Shown here piece by piece: positions 44,331 to 51,410 of a DNA stretch of 64,000 nt. Position numbers and translations under genes: made by a program. This DNA is from Streptomyces sp. NRRL F-5123. Lineage in GTDB: Bacteria > Actinomycetota > Actinomycetes > Streptomycetales > Streptomycetaceae. The notes below the pieces were generated by a model. The model did no database searches, was not told the origin of the DNA, and was given only the letters and a program-made list of their open reading frames with translations. Within the stretch, counting starts at the first letter, position 1. Each line of letters begins with the position of its first letter. The DNA is taken from positions 364,587 to 428,586 of the forward strand of contig NZ_JOHY01000002.1 of NCBI RefSeq assembly GCF_000721495.1, given 5' to 3'.

Positions 44331-44894
44331 TCAAGCGGGGTCCAGAAGCCCCTCACTCCTGGCCCAACCCATGAAGGTGGTTCCGTCACACGGGAAAAAG
44401 GCCTCGGCGTCCCGCAGTGCATCAACCACGGTGCAGGCGGACTCCTCCGCGATGAGCCCGTTGCGAAGCCCGTGGCAGATGAGGTGGAGCGAACTGGACA
44501 CGGAAACGCCGAGTGCGATGCCCGCGTTCCTGCCGGCTCGGTCGTCGATCACTGCCGTGCAGTGGTGCAATTCTGCATACGCGAGAGTCGTGGCCTCGCC
44601 GAGGTCTTTGGTGTCCCTGCTGCTGCCGCCCAGACGGGAGTGGAACATCGCGAACAGGCGGAGGAACTGCAACGAGTCATCGCTGGCCGCGGTCAGCCAC
44701 GGCTGAGCCCCGACCATGTGCAGGCGGCTGTGGCGAGATGCGCCGCGCTGGAGTTCGTCCGCCACGACCGTGGTCATGAAGCAAGCGCGGCCATCGACGA
44801 GCTTCTCCAGAAGGGCGAGGTGGCCGGAGCGCGCGAAGTAGTTCAGGGGTGAACTGTCGAACACCAGAGGTGATTTCGGGTCCCCGGCCGTCAC
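44331..44894 (-). CDS. PIN-domain nuclease (putative toxin of pair)
   Basis: A 187-residue PIN-like protein, the likely RNase. Acidic residues expected for metal binding are the Asp in VFDSSPLNYFA (about residue 12), Glu in TTVVADELQRG (about 45), Asp/Glu in DTKDLGEATTLAYAE (about 95) and Asp in HHCTAVIDDRAGR (about 115). GTG 44894 overlaps the TGA of the upstream HTH-ImmA/IrrE gene, so the nuclease is translated only after the partner. This order, regulator first and PIN second with overlap, is typical of toxin-antitoxin operons. GC content is lower than in flanking genes. Toxicity is inferred. Confidence 0.8.
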   Translation of the reverse strand: MTAGDPKSPLVFDSSPLNYFARSGHLALLEKLVDGRACFMTTVVADELQRGASRHSRLHMVGAQPWLTAASDDSLQFLRLFAMFHSRLGGSSRDTKDLGEATTLAYAELHHCTAVIDDRAGRNAGIALGVSVSSSLHLICHGLRNGLIAEESACTVVDALRDAEAFFPCDGTTFMGWARSEGLLDPA

Positions 44895-46018
44895 GGCAGG
44901 TCTTCCCCCAGTTCGCCGCGCAGTGCCTCCAGGGGAAGGGCGTCGGGTTGGCCGAGGTCCTCCTTGTGCAGCCGGTCGTCCCTGATGATCTCCAGGGCAC
45001 GGGTGGCAGAGATCCGGTGTGTCCGGTACGCGCGCACGGCGGCGGCGCGAATACCGGTGGGAACGTGCCCCGTGGCCAGTTCCTCCACCACTCTGATCCC
45101 CGCCTCCATGTAATCGGCGCGGGTGGGCGAGGACCGGTCCAGGCGGCGCCACTCGTCCTGACTGATGATCTCGTAGGACCGGAGTTGATGTACCGCGGTG
45201 GACCAGCTCACGCGGTATTCGGCAGCCAAGGTGACGACGGCGGTGCGCAGTCCGTTCGGTTTGTCACGTAGGTGCGCGAACCGGTCCTTCACGCCGGGGG
45301 GGAACAAGAAGGCGGCGGCGAACGCGTTGACAGCCCGCTCGTGTGCGCCGGTATCGGCCCCCCAGTCATGTGAGTAGGCGTCGGAGAGAATGTGATGCCC
45401 GAATTCGTGGGCCAGTGTGGAGCGACGCCGCCCCGCGTCCTGGGCGCTGTTGATCACGGCCACGCCGAACCTGTCGAGTGCGATGTAACCGCCGTCTATG
45501 CTCTGCGGCCCGAGGTCCAGGGACCATGTGTACAAGCCGGCGGTTTCGAGGACATCGGCGAGTCCGATGATCGGTTGCCGGTCGTCGACACCGGCCAGTC
45601 GGCGTCCTACGGCTGCCGCCTTGTTCACCGCGATGCCGTCCTCGGCGCTGAACGGCACGACGGGAGGACGCGGAGGAAGGGGCTTGAGAGCTCCGGAGTC
45701 CGTCAGGGTCCGAAGGTCCCGCAGGCAGTCGTCCAGGGCGTGCTCACCGGCCTTGTCGTCGCGCCGACCTGGGTCGGCCCGTCTGCTGGCGACGGCGGGT
45801 TCAGGCGGTGTGACGAACCAGGACAGCGGTCGACGCAGTACGGTTCCCAGGGAAGCGAGCTCCAGTGAGTTCAACTGCCTGCGGCCGGTCTCGATCTTGG
45901 CCAGGGCGAACCGTTCGATACCTGCACGTTCCGCCAGCTCTTCCTGGCTCAAGCCGCGAGCAGTGCGCGCTTCGGCGACTCGCGCGCCCACGTCGCTCCA
46001 AGACCACTCAGCATCCAT
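44891..46018 (-). CDS. HTH-XRE plus ImmA/IrrE metallopeptidase protein (putative antitoxin/sensor)
   Basis: A 375-residue protein. The N-terminal Xre-type HTH is VAEARTARGLSQEELAERAG with IERFALAKIETGRRQL (residues about 10-50). An ImmA/IrrE zinc-peptidase domain follows, with LAHEFGHHILSD supplying the HExxH zinc motif (about residue 215) and HERAVNAFAAAFLFPPG the downstream Glu region. The C-terminal part has a second helical DNA-binding-like stretch (VVTLAAEYRVSWSTAVHQLR). Such proteins cleave or inactivate partner repressors, or act as antitoxins. Its ATG at 46018 lies inside a palindrome (46018-46036), so it likely represses itself. It overlaps the PIN gene by four bases. Confidence 0.85.
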   Translation of the reverse strand: MDAEWSWSDVGARVAEARTARGLSQEELAERAGIERFALAKIETGRRQLNSLELASLGTVLRRPLSWFVTPPEPAVASRRADPGRRDDKAGEHALDDCLRDLRTLTDSGALKPLPPRPPVVPFSAEDGIAVNKAAAVGRRLAGVDDRQPIIGLADVLETAGLYTWSLDLGPQSIDGGYIALDRFGVAVINSAQDAGRRRSTLAHEFGHHILSDAYSHDWGADTGAHERAVNAFAAAFLFPPGVKDRFAHLRDKPNGLRTAVVTLAAEYRVSWSTAVHQLRSYEIISQDEWRRLDRSSPTRADYMEAGIRVVEELATGHVPTGIRAAAVRAYRTHRISATRALEIIRDDRLHKEDLGQPDALPLEALRGELGEDLP

Positions 46019-46036
46019 TGTGCCAATATCGCACAA
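46018..46036. promoter_or_regulatory. Palindromic operator at the HTH-ImmA/IrrE start
   Basis: A perfect inverted repeat TTGTGC-CAATATC-GCACAA covers the start codon of the leftward HTH-ImmA/IrrE gene. The AT-rich spacer also resembles a -10 element on the reverse strand. Binding by the encoded Xre domain is the obvious reading. Confidence 0.7.
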
Positions 46037-46120
46037 GGGAACTGGAGTCGCTACGGACTCACCGCAGCACGCCCACCCCGCTACCGCGAGGGACGGATGA
46101 GAGAGCGTGCCCCGCTCCCT

Positions 46121-46618
46121 TCAGAGCAGGTGGCCGGCCTTGCCCGCCTTGATGTCGGCGATGGGGGTGCGCAGGGCTTCCGCGGAGTCGGTGAGGTAGT
46201 GGTCCTCCTGGCCGTTGACGGCTGTGTACGCGTTGCCGTCGAGTTGGCCGGCCGGTCCCTCTGCGTACAGCAGTGCGTGCCCGGCTCCGGGGAAGACGCC
46301 CGCCCTGAAGAGGATCACCCGTACGGCGACGTGCTTGCCCTCCGGGACCGCGCAGAGGTGGTCGAACTGGGCGCGCATGGTCTTGCCGCCGCCGAACCGC
46401 ATGTGCAGCGCCGCCTCGTGGACTAGCCGACGCACGGCCGGGCGCGCTCGTCGTCCAGGACGCACTGTCGCTCCATGCGGTGCTGCACCCGCAACTCGAC
46501 CTCGAGCCGCGAAAGCGGAGGGAGGGCGGCGTCGAAGACGCAGCGCGCGTAGTCCTCGGTGTGCAGCAGGCCCGGCACGTGCACCGTCTGCCACGGCGGA
46601 CGGCCCCTCGAACGTCAC
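46121..46618 (-). pseudogene. Frameshifted remnant of a DUF5753 (Xre-type) regulator
   Basis: Two reverse-strand frames together spell a DUF5753 C-terminal domain. One frame from about 46618 to 46440 reads WQTVHVPGLLHTEDYARCVF and RVQHRMERQCVLDDERA, then hits TAG at 46423-46425. Another frame from about 46460 to 46121 continues with AVRRLVHEAALHMRFGGGKT, RAQFDHLCAVPEGKHVAVRV and FPGAGHALLYAEGPAGQLD. Upstream, a further frame break separates any N-terminal part and the HTH domain is absent. So a typical Streptomyces HTH-DUF5753 regulator has decayed here. No DUF397 partner is seen. Confidence 0.75.
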
Positions 46619-46846
46619 CTCCGTCCGTCCACGCCACCGTCCAGGCTTCGCAGACGGCGGGTTGGCGGGAATGCGACCCATGGAAACCCGCTGCACCCAA
46701 ATATGATTCAAGCGTCAACGACCACTGTCGGAACTGACGACCCGTCCGTCCCTGCGCGGGGCCCCGCGTCCGCCGCTGTCACGGCGCCCGGCCCCGGCGG
46801 GGCGTGGCAGGCCGGAAGCCCCCCACCCGCAGGAAGGCAACTGGCA

Positions 46847-47314
46847 ATGAAACTCAAAACGCTCGGAACCGGTACAGCAGCCGCGGCCGCCCTGGCCATG
46901 AGCGCACTCGTCATGGCCCCGCCCGCCTCCGCCGCCAACCCCGCCAGGCCTACCGTAGGGGTGGATTGCGGCCCCTGGGGCACAGGCCAGGCAACACTCG
47001 GCGCCCAGAGCAGCGGCACGAGCGCCGCCCTTTTCTTCACCACGGCCGTGGTGTGGACGTCGCACTCCTTCCCGGCCAACTCCATGCAGTCGACGATCAC
47101 GCTGACCGATGCCCAGGGGCACGACGTCACCTTCACCGGCAAGGCCAACTCCGCGTGGACGCTGCCGTGGGAGCCTTTCGTCTCCGGCCCGATGCTCGGC
47201 TCGGTCACCCCGGGTGAAACGCTGGAGTTCAAGTCCCTCACGAGCTCCTTCGGGACGTTCAGCTTCACCTGCACGGCCACCTCGCCCCAGGACCCGGGGC
47301 CGTTCACCTTCTGA
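46847..47314 (+). CDS. Small secreted protein of unknown function
   Basis: A 155-residue exported protein. The signal peptide MKLKTLGTGTAAAAALAMSA to PPASA is cleaved near residue 29, leaving a mature domain of about 126 residues with two Cys (VDCGPWG and FSFTCTATS) that may form a disulfide. It is rich in Ser/Thr and beta-strand pattern. No family is recognised. ATG 46847 has AGGAAGG ten bases upstream. The gene is less GC-rich than the backbone. Confidence 0.78.
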   Translation: MKLKTLGTGTAAAAALAMSALVMAPPASAANPARPTVGVDCGPWGTGQATLGAQSSGTSAALFFTTAVVWTSHSFPANSMQSTITLTDAQGHDVTFTGKANSAWTLPWEPFVSGPMLGSVTPGETLEFKSLTSSFGTFSFTCTATSPQDPGPFTF

Positions 47315-47424
47315 GCCTCCGACCGGACGAGTGAGTGTGCGGGGGCGGAGGACTCCGCCGGGGGAGAGGGCCCGGACACGTCAGAGGGCCCCGGCCGTCG
47401 TCGGGGCCCTCCGTCGTAGGCGCG

Positions 47425-47805
47425 TCAGTTGGGACGGTCCCTGGGCTCGCCCGAACGGGTGACTTGTACGCATGGGATGCGGCTGCCGCGGAGGATGCGT
47501 CGGGATTCTTCGCGGTCTTGGCCTTGTTGCGTACTCGCGTGCTCCGAGGCAAGGGCGAGGTAGTGCCTGGACAGCAGCGAGTGAAACTGGCGGAGGCGTT
47601 GGTTGAGTGCCGCACAGGACGCTCTCCGCTCGCTGAGGGTTTCGCGCCGTTCAACCACCAGCTGCTCATCTCGCCTCTGCCGCTCCGCATGGTCGAGTTC
47701 CGCCGACTTGGAACGAAGGGCACTGCGGTGTGCCATGAGTCCGGACGCGAGCGTGCCGGTCACCCCGACCACAGCAACGACTAAGGCGCTCGTGGAAGGG
47801 CCCAT
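47425..47805 (-). CDS. Small membrane protein with coiled region, possibly truncated
   Basis: A 126-residue protein: N-terminal span (STSALVVAVVGVTGTLASGL) followed by a charged helical segment (AELDHAERQRRDEQLVVERR and ASCAALNQRLRQFHSLLSRH). I recall a Streptomyces family of about 190 residues with the same start in which EESRR is followed by LREVYAEAQ. Here that position reads EESRRILRGSRIPCVQVTRS, so the tail may be altered by a frameshift. Function is unknown. Confidence 0.6.
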   Translation of the reverse strand: MGPSTSALVVAVVGVTGTLASGLMAHRSALRSKSAELDHAERQRRDEQLVVERRETLSERRASCAALNQRLRQFHSLLSRHYLALASEHASTQQGQDREESRRILRGSRIPCVQVTRSGEPRDRPN

Positions 47806-48087
47806 GCCGCAGAAGGTAGCCCAATCGGACGGGTGAGGACTGCTGCCAGCGGTGCTTGGTGACTGACCTGCGGCTACGCGAGACGGCGCAGCGCCGCGGC
47901 GTAATCGGCGGGACCCCGGGTCCCGCCGGCAGGCCGAGGCCCGCGTGTTCTGCGCCCCCCCGACAAGTCCCCCTGGGGGGCGGGGTGAAGCGGGTCGCGT
48001 AGCCCGCCGGTCAGCCTTCGTGGCCGCGGAGGATGGCGGCCATCTCTTCGAGTGAGACCGATCCGGCCATGCCCTCGGACTCGGCTC
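47806..48087. terminator. Intergenic region with palindromic terminator
   Basis: An 11-base arm pair CGGCGGGACCC (47906-47916) and GGGTCCCGCCG (47918-47928) surrounds one base, and a second G/C palindrome lies near 47959-47970. They lie downstream of the leftward gene at 48088-48684. Otherwise nothing beyond a 19-codon open stretch is visible. Confidence 0.6.
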
Positions 48088-48684
48088 TCAGAACTTGCCC
48101 GAGTGCTCGGCCGTGCGGTGGCCCAGGCGGCGGGCGAAGGACTGGAGGAAGTCGGGGGAGAGCGGGGGCCAGCCCCAGAAGTCGAAGGCGAGGGCGCCGA
48201 GCGCGAAGCCGGACTCCCACTGCCACTCGGTCACCGGGACAAGGGCGCCGCACGCCGTGCACGGGGCATCGCCCTCGCCCGTCGCCTTCCACGCGGCTAT
48301 GCCGTTCTCGAACCGCTCCCAGACCTCGGGGTCCGCCTCGAACTGCTCGGGGTAGTCGATGACGACCGTACGCGTCCCGCACCGCGGGCAGTCGGCGTAC
48401 TCCGCCTCGTCCGTCCCCTGGCCGCCCACGTGGTGGTCGCGGCCGACGACGACGGCCACCGGGCCCGGTATCCAGTCCTGGCCCCACGCGTCGTCGACGG
48501 CCTGCCCCCAGGCCTGACCCGGCACGTACCCCTCGTCCACGGTCGGGCTGTACACGCCGTCGCTCGACCTCTCCCGTGTGAGCAGGCCCTCGGCGGTCAT
48601 CCAGTCGACCATGCGCTCCGCGAGCGGTCCGGCCTCCTCGCCGCCCACCTCGACATCGACGATCCGCTGGAAGTGGTCACCCAT
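48088..48684 (-). CDS. Hypothetical protein with zinc-ribbon-like Cys pairs
   Basis: A 198-residue cytoplasmic protein. It begins MGDHFQRIVDVEVGGEEAGP and has two Cys pairs (CPRCGTRTVVIDYPEQFE at about 118 and CTACGALVPV at about 157), which could bind one zinc. It ends with DFLQSFARRLGHRTAEHSGK. Homologues seem frequent in Streptomyces with no assigned function. ATG 48684 has GGGGAGA upstream and lies 38 bases from the 60-bp palindrome. Confidence 0.75.
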   Translation of the reverse strand: MGDHFQRIVDVEVGGEEAGPLAERMVDWMTAEGLLTRERSSDGVYSPTVDEGYVPGQAWGQAVDDAWGQDWIPGPVAVVVGRDHHVGGQGTDEAEYADCPRCGTRTVVIDYPEQFEADPEVWERFENGIAAWKATGEGDAPCTACGALVPVTEWQWESGFALGALAFDFWGWPPLSPDFLQSFARRLGHRTAEHSGKF

Positions 48685-48721
48685 CGTCTCCCCGTTCTTC
48701 CGTTCCCTGAGGAGCACTGTG

Positions 48722-48781
48722 CCGCCTGGGTGTGACAATGCCCCCGCCGACGTCGGCGGGGGCATTGTCACACCCAGGCGG
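48722..48781. terminator. 60-bp perfect loopless palindrome
   Basis: Bases 48722-48751 and 48752-48781 are exact reverse complements (30 bases each arm, centre GCCGAC/GTCGGC). The palindrome starts two bases after the stop of the leftward membrane protein gene (48784). It probably terminates that gene and separates it from the next leftward gene. A perfect 60-bp palindrome with no unpaired loop is unusual for a terminator and could instead form a cruciform. Confidence 0.85.
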
Positions 48782-48783
48782 GG

Positions 48784-50127
48784 TCAGTTGGTGATCGTGC
48801 CCACCAGGCCGCTGACGTTGAGGAGTTCGTGGCAGCCGGCGGACTGCTTGCCGGTGGCCGGGGTGCCGGGCTTCTGGCAGGTGACCTCGACGGAGACGGT
48901 CTCGTTCTGGTTGACCTCGATCGGGGTGACCCAGTGGTAGTCCTGGTTGCGGAAGGTCTCCAGGGCGATCGTGGTGATCTTGCGGTCGCCGAAGGTGATC
49001 GTCAGCACGCCCTCGTCGCCCTGGAAGTTGGCGACGACGAGGTCCGTGACGCGGAAGACCTGGCCCGCGGGGACCTGGTAGACGCCCGTCTTGGTCTGGC
49101 CCCCGGACGCCTTGACGTCGATGGTCTGCGAGCTCTGCTGGCTGCCCGTGACGCCGGTGCCTCCGGTGCCGCCGCTCGTGCCGCCGCTGCCCCCGGTGCT
49201 CGCCTGGGTGCCGCTGCCCTGGCTCGGGGTCGGGGCGGCGCCCGCGTCGCCGGGGGTGGGGGCGTTCTGGGCGCCGGTGCTGGGCTGCGGGTGGACGACC
49301 TTGTTGGCCGCCGCCTTCGCGGTGCTGCGCACCGTCGGGCGGACCAGCGCGAACCATGCGAGGAGCAGCGCGATGATCGCCGCCAGCACCGCGAGCAGCC
49401 ACCGCGGGAAGATCGGGATCTGGACGAACTCGCCGTCCAGCGGCGGCCGCAGGACCGCGGTCTCGTCGGTGACCGGGATCTCCGGGGTGACCGGCTCCAT
49501 CGCGTACTCGGTCGCCGTCAGCGTGAACGGCCGGGTGACCGCCCTGCCGAACCAGATCGGCCGGCCCGTGCGCACCAGCAGCCGCAGCTCCGCTGACTCG
49601 CCCGGCTCCAGCGCGACCCGTGACGGCGCGAACGCGAACTTCAGCTCGTCGCCCGCCTGGCCCGGCGTGAAGCCCGCCCGCACCGGGGTGTTGCCCTGGT
49701 TGCGCACCGCGAGCCGGTAGCGGCCGCGCAGCCACCCGCGCCGCCGGCGCGGCAGCAGCTCGGTGCGCAGCTCGTGGAACTCGCTGATGTGCACGGTGGT
49801 CTCGGGCACCCGTACGGCTTCGGGGTGCTCGGCGGGCAGCACGCGCACCGCGAGGGGCACCGCGCCTGCCCGCACCTCCGGGGAGCGTGGCGGATCCAGG
49901 CGGATCGTCACGGTCTCGGCGGTGCCGGGGTAGAGGGAGACCCGCGCGGGCTCCACGGTCGTCCAGGGCGCGCAGTCCCCGACGACCTCCAGGCTGTACG
50001 CCTCGACGATGTCGCTGTCGTTGCGGACGGTGAGCGTGGTCGTGGCGGTGCCGCCGGGGGCGACCGCCACTTCCGGAATGTCGAGACCGGGCGCACCGGT
50101 ACCGGAAGAGGCTGCAGAAGGCGTCAC
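48784..50127 (-). CDS. COG1470-like membrane protein with Ig-like domains, CIS-associated
   Basis: A 447-residue protein. The N-terminal half has two Ig-like/NPCBM-associated domains (VAPGGTATTTLTVRNDSDIV and YRLAVRNQGNTPVRAGFTPG) preceding one membrane span (FPRWLLAVLAAIIALLLAWF, about residue 268). A Gly/Ser/Thr-rich linker and a C-terminal domain with two Cys (VEVTCQKPG, SAGCHELL) follow. There is no N-terminal signal peptide, so the Ig-like half is likely cytoplasmic. Streptomyces CIS loci contain such 'hydrolytic protein' genes, and one effector (CisA) is described as a membrane-inserting CIS cargo; I suggest this gene as a candidate, not a proven homologue. It is divergent from the LuxR gene. 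Confidence 0.75.
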   Translation of the reverse strand: MTPSAASSGTGAPGLDIPEVAVAPGGTATTTLTVRNDSDIVEAYSLEVVGDCAPWTTVEPARVSLYPGTAETVTIRLDPPRSPEVRAGAVPLAVRVLPAEHPEAVRVPETTVHISEFHELRTELLPRRRRGWLRGRYRLAVRNQGNTPVRAGFTPGQAGDELKFAFAPSRVALEPGESAELRLLVRTGRPIWFGRAVTRPFTLTATEYAMEPVTPEIPVTDETAVLRPPLDGEFVQIPIFPRWLLAVLAAIIALLLAWFALVRPTVRSTAKAAANKVVHPQPSTGAQNAPTPGDAGAAPTPSQGSGTQASTGGSGGTSGGTGGTGVTGSQQSSQTIDVKASGGQTKTGVYQVPAGQVFRVTDLVVANFQGDEGVLTITFGDRKITTIALETFRNQDYHWVTPIEVNQNETVSVEVTCQKPGTPATGKQSAGCHELLNVSGLVGTITN

Positions 50128-50225
50128 GCACGCGAGCGTAGATCCGTACAGGGGGTCGACACGAGGTGTGACGAGGGCAATACACGGGCAGACGTAATGC
50201 CCGGGAAGTCATGTCAACTATGTTG

Positions 50226-50253
50226 TTGTTGAACAGAGTTGTTCCATTAATAC
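50226..50253 (+). promoter_or_regulatory. Candidate promoter in the CIS divergent region
   Basis: In the AT-rich stretch upstream of the LuxR gene, TTGTTG (50226-50231) and TAATAC (50248-50253) are separated by 16 bases, a good vegetative-type promoter. GAAC-AGAGTT-GTTC at 50231-50244 forms an imperfectly centred inverted repeat between the boxes and could be an operator. Confidence 0.5.
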
Positions 50254-50422
50254 GACTGACACGCTCCCGGTTGCGGCTCGTGCGACCCTCGCCCGACGTA
50301 CTCCTCCGACGCCCTGACCGCCCCCTGCGTGCTCCCGATGCCCCCGAAACCCGTCACCGAACCCCCTGAAGAACTTGCGGAACGCATGACACTCGTGCCA
50401 TGTGCAGAGGAGAGCCTGAACC

Positions 50423-51124
50423 ATGTCCGTAGTCGCCTCACACGAACCCGCCCCGGCCCGGGTGGCCCCCGCAGCGCCCCGGGCTTTAAACGACATGCGT
50501 CCGGCCCGCGTGACCGTGGCCGTCCATGCCGCCGACCTCGTCCTGCGGGTCGGCATCGTCCAGCAGTTGCGCCAGCGGCCGGAGATCGAGCTGGTCGACG
50601 GGCCCGAGACGGACCAGGCCCAGGTCACGCTCGTGGTCGTGGACACCGTCGACGACCAGGTCGCCGCGCTGCTGCACCGGCTGCGGCACAACAACGCCAC
50701 CCGCACCGGGCTGATAGCCGGCAGCCTCGGCCCCGGCGCGCTGCAGCGCGTCATCGAGTGCGGCGTGGCGGCCGTGCTGCGCCGCGCCGAGGCCGACCAG
50801 GACCGGCTGCTGCACCTGGTCAAGGCGATCGCCAACGGCGAGGGCGTGCTCCCCGGCGACATGCTCGGCAAGCTGCTCACGCATGTCGCGAACCTGCACC
50901 GCTCGGAGCTGGAGCCGCAGGGCCTGTCCCTGTCCAGCCTGACGACGCGTGAGGCGGACATGCTGCGGCTGGTCTCGGAGGGCATGGACACCGCGGAGAT
51001 AGCCCGCAAGACCGCGTACTCCGAACGCACCGTCAAGAACGTGCTGCACGAGATCACCACGCGGCTGCAACTGCGCAACCGGGCCCACGCGGTCGGGTAC
51101 GCGCTGCGCAACGGGCTTATCTGA
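50423..51124 (+). CDS. LuxR-type regulator with degenerate receiver domain
   Basis: A 233-residue NarL-like protein. The N-terminal domain (residues about 28-135) has receiver-like secondary structure (VTVAVHAADLVLRVGIVQQL, LVVVDTVDDQVAALLHRL) but lacks the usual acidic pair at the start and the LDxxMP motif, so phosphorylation is doubtful. The output domain is a normal HTH_LuxR (LTTREADMLRLVSEGMDTAE then IARKTAYSERTVKNVLHEI). It starts the CIS-side gene set and is followed by a terminator hairpin (51123-51171), so it forms its own transcript. Regulation of the CIS genes is inferred from position. Confidence 0.85.
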   Translation: MSVVASHEPAPARVAPAAPRALNDMRPARVTVAVHAADLVLRVGIVQQLRQRPEIELVDGPETDQAQVTLVVVDTVDDQVAALLHRLRHNNATRTGLIAGSLGPGALQRVIECGVAAVLRRAEADQDRLLHLVKAIANGEGVLPGDMLGKLLTHVANLHRSELEPQGLSLSSLTTREADMLRLVSEGMDTAEIARKTAYSERTVKNVLHEITTRLQLRNRAHAVGYALRNGLI

Positions 51125-51171
51125 CCGCGGGTACGCACCGGCAGCGGGGAGACGCCGGTGCGTACCGCGGT
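51123..51171 (+). terminator. Hairpin terminator after LuxR gene
   Basis: An 18- to 19-base stem with one bulged G forms between GACCGCGGGTACGCACCGGC (51123-51142) and its complement at 51153-51171. It overlaps the LuxR stop codon. Confidence 0.8.
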
Positions 51172-51347
51172 CGGCCCCCGGGGGGGTACGTCCGTACCGC
51201 GGCCGACCGTACGCCGGGGGAGCCGCGACTACCCGAAAGCACATCGGCGCTTCCCCCGGGTACGGCCCCCGCGCCCTGCCCTTCCGGGGCACCGCGCGGC
51301 AGGCTGGCAGGGTCGCACCCGTATGCGCACCCGCACGCGCACGGAAT

Positions 51348-51386
51348 GCCGGACCTGAATGCCGGACCTGAACGCCGGACCTGATT
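51348..51386 (+). repeat. 13-bp tandem repeat upstream of PD40 gene
   Basis: Three copies of GCCGGACCTGAAT (last bases vary: AAT, AAC, ATT) lie at 51348-51360, 51361-51373 and 51374-51386, just before the ribosome site of the propeller gene. A regulatory role is possible but not shown. Confidence 0.7.
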
Positions 51387-51410
51387 GCCGCAGCACCCTG
51401 GGAGGGGACC

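Noticed and set aside
48011..48074. Short leftward frame encoding MAGSVSLEEMAAILRGHEG
   Set aside because: It is only 19 codons, has no ribosome site of note and overlaps no conserved block; it may be a fragment but cannot be supported.
50231..50244. GAAC-N6-GTTC considered as an SOS (LexA) box
   Set aside because: The actinobacterial LexA box has a four-base spacer (GAAC-N4-GTTC); here it is six, so SOS control of the CIS is not supported.
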